The translations under genes and the position numbers were made by a program. 55,040 bases of DNA from Planctomycetota bacterium (GTDB lineage: Bacteria; Planctomycetota; Planctomycetia; Gemmatales; Gemmataceae). How positions within the stretch are numbered: position 1 is the stretch's first letter; every line of letters begins with the position of its first letter. Shown in pieces: positions 24,909-34,272 of this stretch. The DNA lies in assembly GCA_021781415.1 (NCBI GenBank), contig JAJXWW010000218.1, forward strand, positions 1 through 55,040. The letters are read 5' to 3'. The notes beneath the pieces were generated by a model. The model made no database searches and had not been told where the DNA came from. It worked only from the letters and a program-made list of their open reading frames with translations.

Positions 24909-25472
24909 TTACTGATTTAACAGATCGCGCGTGACATCGCGCTGTACTTCCGGTGTTGGGCATGGATACTGATGCAAGTGATCGAGATCGATGTACACCA
25001 CATCGACGGCCGGCCTCACGCAGCGGAACGGGCAGGGATAGCCGGATTGAATGGTCTGTGTGAAATAGACCGTGCATTTCCAGTGGCAATGGTGCAGCTG
25101 AGCCGGCCCGATGAGCGGATAGAAGCGCGGCGGATCGATCTTGTCCACGATGCGCTCGGTGACGAACTGATAGTTATCGCGGAACTCTTCAAAGAAGTAG
25201 GGCATCCCGCGTTTGACGGGAGGCAAAGCGCGCAGAATCCGGGCCTCGTCCGGCGGATCTTCGCACAACGGCGGTGGGAAGCCGGGACGAATGGGCGGCA
25301 AGATCGGCGTGCGGAAATCGTTTTTGTAGCAGTATTTCTCTTCGATGCGATTGGCCACCCACGGCGGCATGAGGACCGGCGTGGCCAAGCCCATCGAGAA
25401 GGGTAAGCACCCGGATAACGACATGGGGGCCGCCAGCAGCAGCCCCAAAACCAGATTCCTTACTCGCAACAT
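24909..25472 (-). CDS. Lipoprotein of unknown function, Pro/Cys-rich
   Basis: The start at 25472 gives MLRVRNLVLGLLLAAPMSLS followed by GC, a lipoprotein signal with the lipobox LSGC. The 187-residue product is rich in Pro, Tyr, Phe and Cys (PPIRPGFPPPLCEDPPDEAR, HHCHWKCTVYFTQTIQSGYP, CPFRCVRP), suggesting disulfide bonds in the mature protein. GGGAGGGG precedes the ATG, so a longer in-frame start was rejected. It is likely transcribed with the BON-domain gene. The region HHCHWKC could bind metal. No family was recognised with certainty. Confidence 0.7.
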   Translation of the reverse strand: MLRVRNLVLGLLLAAPMSLSGCLPFSMGLATPVLMPPWVANRIEEKYCYKNDFRTPILPPIRPGFPPPLCEDPPDEARILRALPPVKRGMPYFFEEFRDNYQFVTERIVDKIDPPRFYPLIGPAQLHHCHWKCTVYFTQTIQSGYPCPFRCVRPAVDVVYIDLDHLHQYPCPTPEVQRDVTRDLLNQ

Positions 25473-25632
25473 GCCCCTCCCCCTTCCTGCCGCCATCGAC
25501 GCGGCCGGAACAAGCCGTCCGCCCGGCATCGCAAGGATTATGTACCCGTCAATGCTGAAAATATCGGATGGCCGGATCGAACGACTTTAACCGTTCGGCG
25601 GGTTGATGCGAGAAGAGGGAAAGAAGTGAAAG

Positions 25633-25668
25633 CGCCGACGGCTCCCAACGCTCGGAGCCGCCGGCGCG
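25633..25668 (-). terminator. Intrinsic terminator of the HEAT-like gene
   Basis: Two 14-base arms (25633-25646 and 25655-25668) pair with one mismatch. Read on the minus strand, the hairpin follows the stop at 25677 and is followed by the pyrimidine run TTTCACTTCTTT. Confidence 0.6.
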
Positions 25669-25676
25669 ATGGAGGA

Positions 25677-26642
25677 TCATCGACCTTTTTTGCCGGTCCA
25701 CCATCTTCGCCATTTTGCCTGCGCGTCGGCGATTTTCTCTTTTCCATCGCCGGAAGGACCGAGATCCTGTCCGCGATTGAGTTTGACCAATGCCTCGTGG
25801 GCGGCGGCGCGCACTTCGGTTTTGTCGTCGCCGAGCAGCTCGATCAGATCTCCCGTCAAGCGGGGCTTCCTCGCGGCCACGCGAATCGCCGCCATGCGTA
25901 TCTCCAACACGCGGTCGTTGAGCTTGTCCTTCACAACCGCTTCGGTCTGCCTTGCCAGGTTCCGGTCGAGAAGATCGCGTCCGAGTTTCTTGATGTCATC
26001 CTCATAGCTTTCGGTGGCGGCGGCCAGCGCCGGCATCACCTCGTCGCCGCGTCGCTTCTCTAACTCGGTGAGGATCGACTTGAGGCGTGCCCCGCGGTCG
26101 CTGCTGGCGGCGTCGGCCAATTCGCTCACACTCATGGCCCGCGGCGACTTGGGACCGGACGATGCGGCTCGCCGGATCACGGCGTTTCTGCGCTGCGCCA
26201 CGCCGACGCGCAAATCGGTCAGAACGCCGGCGTGTCGGGTTCGTCCGACGCCGCTGCCGATGTTGTCCTTGACGTATTCGAGCAATTCCTCATCGTCGGA
26301 AGCGGCCAACAAACGACCGAGTTTCTGAGCGATGACCACGACGGGGCAGCTGTGTTCGATCGTTGCCGCTCGATTCAGACCGCGAACGAGAGAAGGAATC
26401 GCCTCGGGGCCGAGGTCGCGGAATGCCTTCAACGCCCGCGCCCCCTCAACCCCGCCCAACCGCCCGATGTCGTAGAGCATGAATCGATCGACGATCTCAT
26501 CGAGCTTGTCTTCTTCTTCCTTGGTCAGATACGGCAAGCTCGGCCCATAGGGACTGTGCTTGGGTTTCTCTTTTTCTTTGCTGTCGGCTTTGCCGTCCGC
26601 GCCGAAAACGGCGAGCGCGAGGATGAGAAGGGTAGCACCCAT
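25677..26642 (-). CDS. Exported HEAT-repeat-like protein
   Basis: The 321-residue protein begins with a short signal peptide (MGATLLILALAVFGADG). It is almost all helical with repeat-like pairs such as ALKAFRDLGPEAIPSLVRGL and EIRMAAIRVAARKPRLTGDL followed by IELLGDDKTEVRAAAHEALV, as in HEAT or PBS-lyase-type scaffolds. The C-terminus WRRWWTGKKGR is a Trp/basic tail common in planctomycete HEAT proteins. AGGAGA precedes ATG 26642, which rules out the longer start. Such proteins act as protein-binding scaffolds; the partner is unknown. An intrinsic terminator follows the stop. Confidence 0.78.
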   Translation of the reverse strand: MGATLLILALAVFGADGKADSKEKEKPKHSPYGPSLPYLTKEEEDKLDEIVDRFMLYDIGRLGGVEGARALKAFRDLGPEAIPSLVRGLNRAATIEHSCPVVVIAQKLGRLLAASDDEELLEYVKDNIGSGVGRTRHAGVLTDLRVGVAQRRNAVIRRAASSGPKSPRAMSVSELADAASSDRGARLKSILTELEKRRGDEVMPALAAATESYEDDIKKLGRDLLDRNLARQTEAVVKDKLNDRVLEIRMAAIRVAARKPRLTGDLIELLGDDKTEVRAAAHEALVKLNRGQDLGPSGDGKEKIADAQAKWRRWWTGKKGR

Positions 26643-26760
26643 CGACAAATCTCCTGACAAGGACACAGGAAAGTCCCACACAAGAGCATCCAACCATTCC
26701 CCACGCTCAGTCTACCGTTCCGTCGCCGACTTCGCAATCGCCGCGCGGCATTTCTCATCC

Positions 26761-27651
26761 TTATTTCCGCGTGAGACGTTCGATGAGATATTCGGTGCTG
26801 TTCTTGTATTTCTCGCTCGGTCGGCCCGGATAGACGAGGAGAACCTCCACGCCCGTCTTCTTCAGTTTCTCTTCCAGCTTAATGCCCAAAATGGGAGAGT
26901 GCGTCGGATCCTTGGGGGAATCGCCGACCTTGGCATCTTTGTCGCCGCCGTAAAACAGCGCGATGGGCGGATCGTCCTTGGTGACGAGTTCAATGGGCGA
27001 GTATTCCTCGATCCACTTCAGAACCTTCTCGCGATTGTCGAACAGGCTCTGGAAGTTCGGCAACCCGAAGGCGTGCGCCCCGTAGCGATAGTTGGGCATC
27101 CACTCGCGCAACTCGCGCGGATCGAGCGAGGTCTGCGCGCCGTTGACGGCAGCACAATAGAGGCGCGTCGATTCGCGGGCAATGGGATCGTCGCTCTTGG
27201 GATTGGCCATGTCGTCGTGGAAGGCCAGCCACAGCGACGAGCAGCCGCCGGCCGAGCCGCCCGTCGCTCCGATTCGCTTCTTATCGAGATTCCACTCGAC
27301 GGCTTTCGAGCGCACGAATTGCAAGGCGCGAGCGGCGTCCTCGAGCGGAGCTTTCACGGGCGGCGCGATCTTCTCTTCGACGCCGTGTTTGACGAAACGA
27401 TAATTGATGGCCACGACGGAAATGCCCTTGTCGAGAAACGGTTTGGGATTGGTCTTTTTATCCCCATTGGACCAACCGCCGCCATGGATATAAAAGACAA
27501 CCGGAGTCGGTTTGTCTGATGCAGCCTGGTAAAAATCCAGCACTTGCCGTTCGTGCTTGCCGTAGGGGACGTTTCGGAGAGTCTTCGGTTCCTCGGCCCG
27601 AAGCCCAGAGCCAAGCGGGAGCAGAAGGAGGATGGAAAGAACGAACTTCAT
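26761..27651 (-). CDS. Exported alpha/beta-hydrolase (BD-FAE/esterase-like)
   Basis: The 296-residue enzyme starts with a signal peptide (MKFVLSILLLLPLGSGLRA). It has the oxyanion-hole motif HGGGW at 56-60 and the nucleophile elbow GGSAGG with Ser133. The catalytic Asp and His probably lie in FYGGDKDAKVGDSPKDPTHS near residues 235-260. The fold matches carbohydrate or feruloyl esterases and hormone-sensitive-lipase-like enzymes, so it may remove acyl groups from polysaccharides in the periplasm. AGGAG nine bases before ATG 27651 decides the start. Confidence 0.85.
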   Translation of the reverse strand: MKFVLSILLLLPLGSGLRAEEPKTLRNVPYGKHERQVLDFYQAASDKPTPVVFYIHGGGWSNGDKKTNPKPFLDKGISVVAINYRFVKHGVEEKIAPPVKAPLEDAARALQFVRSKAVEWNLDKKRIGATGGSAGGCSSLWLAFHDDMANPKSDDPIARESTRLYCAAVNGAQTSLDPRELREWMPNYRYGAHAFGLPNFQSLFDNREKVLKWIEEYSPIELVTKDDPPIALFYGGDKDAKVGDSPKDPTHSPILGIKLEEKLKKTGVEVLLVYPGRPSEKYKNSTEYLIERLTRK

Positions 27652-27754
27652 GGGTTGCACTCCTGGAAGAGAAAAGGGATCTTTATGGCATTGTAGCGAG
27701 CAATCTCTCGTCCGACCGAGGATTCGCGCCCGGGGCGAGGGGCGGATTCGATTC

Positions 27755-29173
27755 TCATGCCAGTACCTTGTTCACCACGTTCCCGTGGACATCGGTGAGG
27801 CGGAAATCGCGGCCCTGGAAACGGTAGGTAAGCCGGGTGTGGTTGAAACCGAGCAGGTGTAAGATCGTGGCGTTGAGATCGTGAACGTGTACCTTGTCGG
27901 CTGTCACGTTGAAACCGAATTCGTCGCTCTCTCCCAGGGTGATGCCGGGCTTGACGCCGCCGCCGGCAAGCCACATGGTGAAGCAATTGGGATGGTGGTC
28001 GCGTCCGTCGGAACCACCCTGCACCATCGGAGTGCGGCCAAACTCGCCTCCCCAGACCACCAAGGTCGAATCGAGCAGCCCCAGCCGCTTCAGATCTTTG
28101 ATCAACGCCGCGCTGGCCTGATCGGTGTTCTTGCAGTTCTTCTTCAGGTCGCCGACCAGGTTGCCGTGCTGGTCCCATGACTCGTGGAAGATCTCCACGA
28201 AGCGCACGCCCTTCTCCACCAGTCGCCGGGCCAGAAGACACGTGTTGGCGAACGAGGGCTTTCCCGGCTCCGCGCCGTACATATCGAGAATGTGCTTCGG
28301 TTCCTTGGCAATGTCCATGACATCGGGAGCGGTGGCTTGCATGCGGAAAGCTCGCTCGAACGAGTTGATGCGCGTGGCAATCTCTGGATCGCCGACTTCG
28401 TCCAGCCGCATCTGGTCGAGCGCGCTCAGACCGTCGAGCGTGTCTTTCTGCAAGGAGCGATCGACGCCGCGCGGGTTGGCCAGGTACAGCACCGGCTCAC
28501 CTCCCGTGCGAAACTGGGTTCCCTGATAGACGGTGGGCAAGAAGCCGCTGCCCCAGTTCGAGTTGCCGCCGCTTGGGCCTTTGCCTCCGGTGCTGAAGAC
28601 GACGAAGCCCGGCAGATCGCGCGACTCGCTTCCCAGACCGTACAAGGTCCACGCGCCCAAGCTGGGACGACCGAACTGCTGCGCTCCGGTGCTAAGGAAG
28701 ATTTGCGCCGGCGCGTGGTTGAAGGCATCCGTGGTCATCGACTTGACGATGCACAGATCGTCGGCGACCGTGGCCAGGTGCGGCAGCAGTTCCGAGAGTT
28801 CGGCTCCCGATTGGCCGTGGCGGGCGAACTTAAACTTCGGTCCCAAAAACTTGGAGTTGGGATTGATGAATGCGGCGCGATAGCCATCGAGCAAGTGCGG
28901 CGGAGGCAGTTTGCCGTCCCATTTCGCCAGCCCCGGCTTGTTATCGAACAATTCCAAATGACTGGGACCACCCGCCATGAACAGGAAGATGACGTTCTTC
29001 GCCTTCGGAGCAAAGTGAGGTTTCCTTGGTGCTAGCGGATCTTCCTTCGCCGCGGAGGCAGTCGCGCCGAGCAGGTCGGCCAGACCGATGGCTCCCAGGC
29101 CGACGCCGCACTGCTTCAAAAACCAGCGCCGGGCAACGAGTCGGTCGGGATGGCCGGTCGGGGAGAGGGTCAT
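27755..29173 (-). CDS. DUF1501 family Tat-exported protein
   Basis: The 472-residue protein has a Tat signal (ARRWFLKQCGVGLGAIGLAD) and the complete DUF1501 pattern: NVIFLFMAGGPSHLELFDNK, LSTGAQQFGRPSLGAWTLYG, VEIFHESWDQHGN, and GGEFGRTPMVQGGSDGRDHH with NCFTMWLAGGGVK. The metal-ligand-like residues seen in alkaline-phosphatase folds are partly conserved (Asp/His in GRDHHP). It begins three bases after the stop of the PSCyt1-DUF1549-DUF1553 gene, so the two are translated together. It is the better-preserved paralogue of the 8746-10020 protein. Confidence 0.92.
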   Translation of the reverse strand: MTLSPTGHPDRLVARRWFLKQCGVGLGAIGLADLLGATASAAKEDPLAPRKPHFAPKAKNVIFLFMAGGPSHLELFDNKPGLAKWDGKLPPPHLLDGYRAAFINPNSKFLGPKFKFARHGQSGAELSELLPHLATVADDLCIVKSMTTDAFNHAPAQIFLSTGAQQFGRPSLGAWTLYGLGSESRDLPGFVVFSTGGKGPSGGNSNWGSGFLPTVYQGTQFRTGGEPVLYLANPRGVDRSLQKDTLDGLSALDQMRLDEVGDPEIATRINSFERAFRMQATAPDVMDIAKEPKHILDMYGAEPGKPSFANTCLLARRLVEKGVRFVEIFHESWDQHGNLVGDLKKNCKNTDQASAALIKDLKRLGLLDSTLVVWGGEFGRTPMVQGGSDGRDHHPNCFTMWLAGGGVKPGITLGESDEFGFNVTADKVHVHDLNATILHLLGFNHTRLTYRFQGRDFRLTDVHGNVVNKVLA

Positions 29174-29176
29174 GGC

Positions 29177-32100
29177 TCACTCCTTGGTGATGGTTTCGTC
29201 GAGGTTCAGGAGCAGGCGCGCCAGGGCGGTCCACGCCGCGCCTTGAGCCGGGCTTACTCCGCTCGGCAGCTTCGGAGGATGGGCCGGATCGTCGGCGGCC
29301 AAATCCCACGGCTTCGCGCCAGGAGCCGAGAACCTCTCTATCTGCTTGGTTAGGAAAGCGAGTAAGACTTCCCGCTCGCGCGGCGACGGCTTGCGGCCGG
29401 TGCAGCGGCGGAAAGCAAGGGTAACTCGCTCGGCATCGTTGGGTCCACCATCGGCAAGCGTCTTCCTTGCCAGAGAGCGGGCGCATTCGAGGAATAGAGT
29501 CTCATTGAGGGTCGTCAACGCTTGCAACGGCGTGTTCGAGCGGGCGCGCCGCACACAGGAGGCGTCGCCGTTGGGCGTGTCGAAGTTGGTCAACACCGGG
29601 TAGGGCACCGAGCGGAAGCGAAACGTATACAGCGCTCGGCGGTAGCGATTCTCGGCTTTCTCTTCGGTCCACGTTTTGGGACCGTAGCTGACGGGGGGGT
29701 TGAACAGGAAGTCCGGCGCGGGCGGATACACGGGCGGGCCGCCGACTTTGGGGTTGAGCAATCCGCTTGCCGCCAGGGCGATGTCGCGCACCACCTCGCC
29801 CTCGACGCGGAAGCGGGGCGCGCGGGCCAACAGCCGGTTCATCGGGTCTTTTCGCAGCAGCTCCGGCGTCGTCTTGGACGATTGCTGGTACGTCGCCGAG
29901 GCGACGATCGAACGGTGCAGGTGCTTGAAGCTCCAGCCGCTGTCCATGAACTCGACCGCAAGCCAGTCGAGCAGTTCGGGATGGCTGGGCGGCTCGCCTT
30001 GTGTGCCCAGGTCTTCGCTGGTGGACACCAGGCCGGTGCCGAAATACGCCTGCCAGACGCGGTTGACGATGGCTCGCGCCGCGGTCGGCGACTGGCGCGA
30101 AACCAGCCACTTCGCCAACCCCAGCCGGCTCGGTTCGACTCGGATGGATAGCGGGTTCATCGCGGTCGGCACGCCGGGCGTCACTTCTCGATCCGGCTTC
30201 AGGAAATCGCCTCGTTTCAGGATAAACGTCGTCCGGTGCTTGCGACGGGACGCTATGGTCAGTTGCGCCCCGCCGGTTGGATGTTGCTTCCACAGTGCTT
30301 CGATGCGGTCGTTCGCCTCTTTCCACTCGGGAACCGTCGTTCGCCAATAAGAGAACACGGCATCGACCTGGGCTGGAGTACGGCTGTCCGGCGGCCGCAT
30401 GAAGATGGCGCGCACGCCTCGCGGCAAGGGGTCGGCAATCGGGTGGTCGGTGCTTGTCACCGAGAAGCGGAAACGGCCGAGGTTGTTGTTCTGGTTGTCG
30501 TCGCTATTCCAGCCGCCGTGCATCTGTTTCACATGAAACTTCAATACAGCGCCGTCGGGCATGTCGAGAGGCTTTTCCAACACAAACACGGCCTTGCGAT
30601 CGACGTTGCGCCTGCCGGGGCCGGCGTCGATGCCCCAGGCGGTGTCATCCTTGCCGTCGATAGCAAATGCCACGGGTCCGGTCGAGCGCTTCTTGCCGGA
30701 ACGGTCGTCGAACATCGGCTCCAGTGCTTTCTCCTCATTGCCGAAATCCGCCGTGGCCGAGGCGAGCTTCACTCGCGTCCATTTCTCCGGCGTCTTCGCG
30801 TCGGCAACCTCGACCGTGATCTCGCTCAAAGCGAACAGACCCAACGGCGAGCGTCCCGGCCCGCCCAACGGCAAGTTGGCATCGGTCAACGTCTCCAAAC
30901 GAATGCCGGTGATGCGCTTCCGATCGGTCTTGCCGACAAACTGCGAACTCCATTTGGTCGGTGCGTAACCCCAAGCGGTCAACGAGCCATCGTCGTGATA
31001 AACATAACGTTGGCTGTTGTCGCCCGCATTGGCAGCGCGGACAACGCTCCACTCCGTTCGATCGTCGCGGACGCGCGCCTCCCATGCGGCCAGTTTCTCG
31101 CGCCAATCGGGCGTGCGATGCTTCAAATCTTGCTCGATCTCACGGATTCCACGAAAGATATCGGCACGCTTTTTCTGTTCGTCGAGCGTGTAGACGGCGA
31201 TGTTGGCCTCATCGGTATCGTTGAGATAGGCGAAGAGACGATAGTAGTCTTCCTGGCGCAGCGGATCGTACTTGTGGTCGTGACACTGGACGCATTGAAT
31301 CGTTAGGCCGAGGACGCTCTTGCCCAGCGCGTCCATGCGGTCGAACATGGCCTCCATACGGAACTGTTCGGGGTCGATGCCGCCTTCCTCGTTAATCATC
31401 GAGTTGCGCAGAAAGCCGGTGGCGACAAGCTGATCCTGCGTCGGATTGGGCAGTAAATCGCCGGCGAATTGCTCGATGATGAACCGATCGTAGGGCAGAT
31501 CGCGATTGAAGGCGCTGACGACCCAGTCGCGGTACATCCAGACCTGGCGCGGCTTGTCTTTTTCAAAACCGTCGCTGTCGGCGTAGCGGGCGGCATCCAG
31601 CCAGTGGCGCGCCCAGCGCTCGCCGTAGTGGGGCGAAGCCAACAGTTTCTCCACCGCGTTTTCATACGCTTTCGGCGAGGCATCGTTCAAAAAGGCGTCG
31701 ATCTGCTCCGGCGACGGCGGTAAGCCGGTCAGGTCCAGAGAGAGCCGGCGCAACAGCGTCTCCTTGCTTGCTTGCGGCGAAGGTTTCAACCCCTCGCGCT
31801 CCAGCCGGGCCAGGATAAAGGCATCGATGGGCGTCCGCACCCAGCCGGCGTCGCGTACTTTCGGCAGCGCGGGGCGAACGGGTGGAACGAGCGCCCAATG
31901 CTGTGGATAGTCTGCCCCAGTCGCGATCCAGCGCCGCAGCGTCTCGATCTGTTGCGGCGAAAGCTTCTTTCCGCTTTTAGGCGGCGGCATGATCTCGGTT
32001 TCTTCGGTACTTTCGACGCGCCCCATCAACTCGCTCACCTTCGGCTTACCGGGAACGATGGCCGGTTGTTTGGAACGCCCTCCCTTGAGAGCTTCCGCGC

Positions 32101-32278
32101 GGGTGTCGAGACGTAGTTTGCCCTTGCGCGTCGCCGCGTCGGGTCCGTGGCACTTGTAGCAGTTGTCCGCGAGGATGGGCCGCACGTCGCGCTGAAAATC
32201 AATCGACTCCGCGGCGAGAGCCGAATCGACAACCCAACCCGCGATCAGAACCACGAATGGCAAGGTAATGGCTTTCAT
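29177..32278 (-). CDS. PSCyt1-DUF1549-DUF1553 planctomycete cytochrome-like protein
   Basis: The 1033-residue exported protein starts with a signal peptide (MKAITLPFVVLIAGWVVDSA). Its N-terminal PSCyt1 domain has the haem motif CYKCH at 40-44 and EIMPPPKSGKKLSPQQIETL. The DUF1549 domain follows with SLDLTGLPPSPEQIDAFLND, YGERWARHWLDAARYADSDG and CVQCHDH near 329. A central region of about 250 residues, probably sugar-binding-like, leads to DUF1553 (ARAIVNRVWQAYFGTGLVST onward). Such proteins are predicted c-type cytochromes for oxidative attack on polymers; the reaction is unknown. Alternative start ATG 32284 adds two residues; ribosome-binding signals are weak. Confidence 0.92.
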   Translation of the reverse strand: MKAITLPFVVLIAGWVVDSALAAESIDFQRDVRPILADNCYKCHGPDAATRKGKLRLDTRAEALKGGRSKQPAIVPGKPKVSELMGRVESTEETEIMPPPKSGKKLSPQQIETLRRWIATGADYPQHWALVPPVRPALPKVRDAGWVRTPIDAFILARLEREGLKPSPQASKETLLRRLSLDLTGLPPSPEQIDAFLNDASPKAYENAVEKLLASPHYGERWARHWLDAARYADSDGFEKDKPRQVWMYRDWVVSAFNRDLPYDRFIIEQFAGDLLPNPTQDQLVATGFLRNSMINEEGGIDPEQFRMEAMFDRMDALGKSVLGLTIQCVQCHDHKYDPLRQEDYYRLFAYLNDTDEANIAVYTLDEQKKRADIFRGIREIEQDLKHRTPDWREKLAAWEARVRDDRTEWSVVRAANAGDNSQRYVYHDDGSLTAWGYAPTKWSSQFVGKTDRKRITGIRLETLTDANLPLGGPGRSPLGLFALSEITVEVADAKTPEKWTRVKLASATADFGNEEKALEPMFDDRSGKKRSTGPVAFAIDGKDDTAWGIDAGPGRRNVDRKAVFVLEKPLDMPDGAVLKFHVKQMHGGWNSDDNQNNNLGRFRFSVTSTDHPIADPLPRGVRAIFMRPPDSRTPAQVDAVFSYWRTTVPEWKEANDRIEALWKQHPTGGAQLTIASRRKHRTTFILKRGDFLKPDREVTPGVPTAMNPLSIRVEPSRLGLAKWLVSRQSPTAARAIVNRVWQAYFGTGLVSTSEDLGTQGEPPSHPELLDWLAVEFMDSGWSFKHLHRSIVASATYQQSSKTTPELLRKDPMNRLLARAPRFRVEGEVVRDIALAASGLLNPKVGGPPVYPPAPDFLFNPPVSYGPKTWTEEKAENRYRRALYTFRFRSVPYPVLTNFDTPNGDASCVRRARSNTPLQALTTLNETLFLECARSLARKTLADGGPNDAERVTLAFRRCTGRKPSPREREVLLAFLTKQIERFSAPGAKPWDLAADDPAHPPKLPSGVSPAQGAAWTALARLLLNLDETITKE

Positions 32279-32439
32279 CGGCATGTATACCACAATCGGG
32301 TGGGAGGGTATCCGGTAGGCAAACGAAGGAAGCGCGGACAAAACGTACTGGAAGGCAGGCGGGAATGCCCGACCGACGAGGATTTACCCGGTAAATTTTA
32401 TGGTACGACTTGGACGTACTCGATGCAATGCTTCATTCT

Positions 32440-32469
32440 CTCGTTGCCACGCTCCTGCGTGGGAACGAG
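32440..32469. repeat. Palindromic repeat, GTTCCCACGCTCC family
   Basis: Arms of 13 bases (CTCGTTGCCACGC and GCGTGGGAACGAG) pair with one mismatch around TCCT. It belongs to the same family as 23266-23312 and lies in the 295-base gap between the PSCyt1 gene and the FloA operon end. Confidence 0.8.
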
Positions 32470-32479
32470 GAGAAAGATA

Positions 32480-32506
32480 CCCGGCAGCTAACGCTGCCGG
32501 TTCGCC
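32480..32506. repeat. Palindromic repeat, CCGGCAGC family
   Basis: An 8-bp hairpin CCGGCAGC-TAAC-GCTGCCGG is followed by TTCGCC. Related copies are at 34238-34265 and in tandem at 47104-47246. Confidence 0.75.
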
Positions 32507-32573
32507 GTCCTGCGTGGAAACGTGAAGATTCTCCTCCGGTGCGTCTCGTTCCTTGACAGCTCCCTCGCAAATC

Positions 32574-33107
32574 TCAACGACGACGCTGACATAATGGGCG
32601 ATCGAAGATTTCGCGCAACATGAACGCCGTCCCCGCAGTTTGCGGTTGCGATAGCAAGGATCGTACTTGTTTCACAATCGGCGTGGGCTGGACGGCGCGC
32701 GGGGCGGGGGGAGCGGGCGGCGCTTCGGGTACGACTTCGACCACATCGACTTGCGCCACGGGGCGCGCGGTCGGCTTGGCCACCGGGACTGCTTCGCGGA
32801 GCGGGGCGACACGGGGGGCCTTCGGGCTTGGACGAGCCGGTGGCTCGCGCAAGACCGGGCGCGCGACGGTAGCGCGAGGCACGGGCGGCGCGGACGGCGT
32901 CTTCGGGCGCGCTTCCGCCTCGCGGCGGCGGCGTGCTTCGTCGAGAAATTGATCGAGATTTGTCACCGGACGACGCGCCGGAGTGCGCCCCGACCCATTG
33001 GGGCGGCGCACTCCCGGTTTCGCCTTCTCGTCGTCGCTTTTGAGCAAGGTTCCCAAAATCCACACCCCCAAAGCAATGAGGGGGATTATCAGAACTTCCC
33101 ATTGCAT
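32574..33107 (-). CDS. Membrane-anchored Pro/Ala/Arg-rich protein, last gene of the FloA operon
   Basis: The 177-residue product has one N-terminal transmembrane helix (VLIIPLIALGVWILGTLL) and then a long basic, Pro/Ala-rich, probably disordered region (ARRRREAEARPKTPSAPPVP onward), ending in LREIFDRPLCQRRR, which looks like a short folded or binding motif. GGAGG seven bases before ATG 33107 supports the start. It follows floA by 14 bases and is the last gene of the NfeD-FloA operon, so it may be a membrane partner of flotillin. No family was recognised. Confidence 0.75.
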   Translation of the reverse strand: MQWEVLIIPLIALGVWILGTLLKSDDEKAKPGVRRPNGSGRTPARRPVTNLDQFLDEARRRREAEARPKTPSAPPVPRATVARPVLREPPARPSPKAPRVAPLREAVPVAKPTARPVAQVDVVEVVPEAPPAPPAPRAVQPTPIVKQVRSLLSQPQTAGTAFMLREIFDRPLCQRRR

Positions 33108-33121
33108 GGAGCATCCTCCGT

Positions 33122-34183
33122 TCATCCGGGATTGCGGTCGTTGCGATCGGACGCGCCGCCGATGGCGTTGCGCATCTGGGTGTCCGACTGAAGGTTTTTC
33201 AGATTGTAATAGTCCATCACCCCGAGATGTCCTTCGCGGAACGCCTGGGAGATGGCGCGGGGAACCTCGGCCTCGGCCAGCACCACTTGCGCCCGGTTCT
33301 CTTCGACCTTGGCCCGCATCTCTTGTTCGAGTGCGACGGCCAGAGCGCGGCGCTTCTCGGCGTTGGCCTGCGCGACGCGCAGATCGGCCGCCGCCTGATC
33401 GGCTTGAAGATTCGCGCCGATGTTTTGGCCCACGTCGATCTCGGCCACGTCGATGGACACGATCTCGAACATCGTTTGAGAATCGAGCGAGTTGCGCAGC
33501 ACTTGTTGCGAAATCAGATTCGGATTGGCCAACACGTCGGTATGATGCTCGGCGCTGCCGATGGCTTTGACGATACCCTCGCCCACGCGCGCGATGATCG
33601 TCTCTTCGGTCGCTCCACCGACGAGCCGATCGAGTTTCGTCCGCACCGTGACGCGAGCGCGGGCCTTCAACTGAATCCCATTCTTGCACACGCCGTCGAG
33701 CGTGGCGCGCCCCTTGCTCGGATCGGGGCAGTCGATCACCTTGGGATCGACGCTGCGTTTGACGGCCTCATAGATGTCGCGTCCGGCCAGGTCGATGGCG
33801 GCGGCGACACGCCAGGGTAGATCCATCCCGGCCTTGTGCGCGGCGATGACTGCCCCGGCCACGCGCTGCACATTGCCGCGCGACAGATAATGCGCCTCCA
33901 TCTCCTGCGTCGAAACCTTGACCCCCGCTTGCACCAAGGCGATCTTCTGCCGGACGATCAACGAGTAGTCTACTTTGCATAGCTTCATGCGAACCATGTC
34001 CAAAATACCGATCTTCGCACCCGTCAAAAGGCACTGTATCCACAATTGCACGAAGCTGAAGAAGACGAACAACACGACCAGCCCGGCGATCCCTCCAAGG
34101 ACGAGGACGATCCAGAGCCACTGATTGCCGGCAAAGGGATTCGGTTGCTGCGCTTGTTGTTGGGCGAACAAGAAAGCATTCAT
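33122..34183 (-). CDS. floA: Flotillin-like protein FloA
   Basis: The 353-residue protein is a FloA-type flotillin, a scaffold of functional membrane microdomains. An N-terminal membrane hairpin spans about residues 25-53 (WLWIVLVLGGIAGLVVLFVF). The PHB/SPFH domain follows, with TGAKIGILDMVRMKLCKVDY, LSRGNVQRVAGAVIAAHKAG and VRTKLDRLVGGATEETIIAR. The C-terminal coiled coil is Ala/Glu-rich (RVAQANAEKRRALAVALEQE). ATG 34183 with GGAGACA upstream gives the normal FloA N-terminus; a longer reading adds an unlikely Cys/Pro tail. It lies directly downstream of two NfeD genes, the classical arrangement. Confidence 0.93.
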   Translation of the reverse strand: MNAFLFAQQQAQQPNPFAGNQWLWIVLVLGGIAGLVVLFVFFSFVQLWIQCLLTGAKIGILDMVRMKLCKVDYSLIVRQKIALVQAGVKVSTQEMEAHYLSRGNVQRVAGAVIAAHKAGMDLPWRVAAAIDLAGRDIYEAVKRSVDPKVIDCPDPSKGRATLDGVCKNGIQLKARARVTVRTKLDRLVGGATEETIIARVGEGIVKAIGSAEHHTDVLANPNLISQQVLRNSLDSQTMFEIVSIDVAEIDVGQNIGANLQADQAAADLRVAQANAEKRRALAVALEQEMRAKVEENRAQVVLAEAEVPRAISQAFREGHLGVMDYYNLKNLQSDTQMRNAIGGASDRNDRNPG

Positions 34184-34237
34184 ACTTGTCTCCGGTGTTG
34201 GTGAACCGATCGCCGACGCCGTCGGACGATGGATGCA

Positions 34238-34265
34238 CCCCGGCAGCTTACACTGCCGGCTCGCC
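34238..34265. repeat. Palindromic repeat, CCGGCAGC family
   Basis: CCGGCAG (34240-34246) pairs with CTGCCGG (34253-34259), followed by CTCGCC. It fills part of the gap between floA and the short NfeD gene and is related to 32480-32506 and 47104-47246. Confidence 0.7.
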
Positions 34266-34272
34266 AAGGTTA

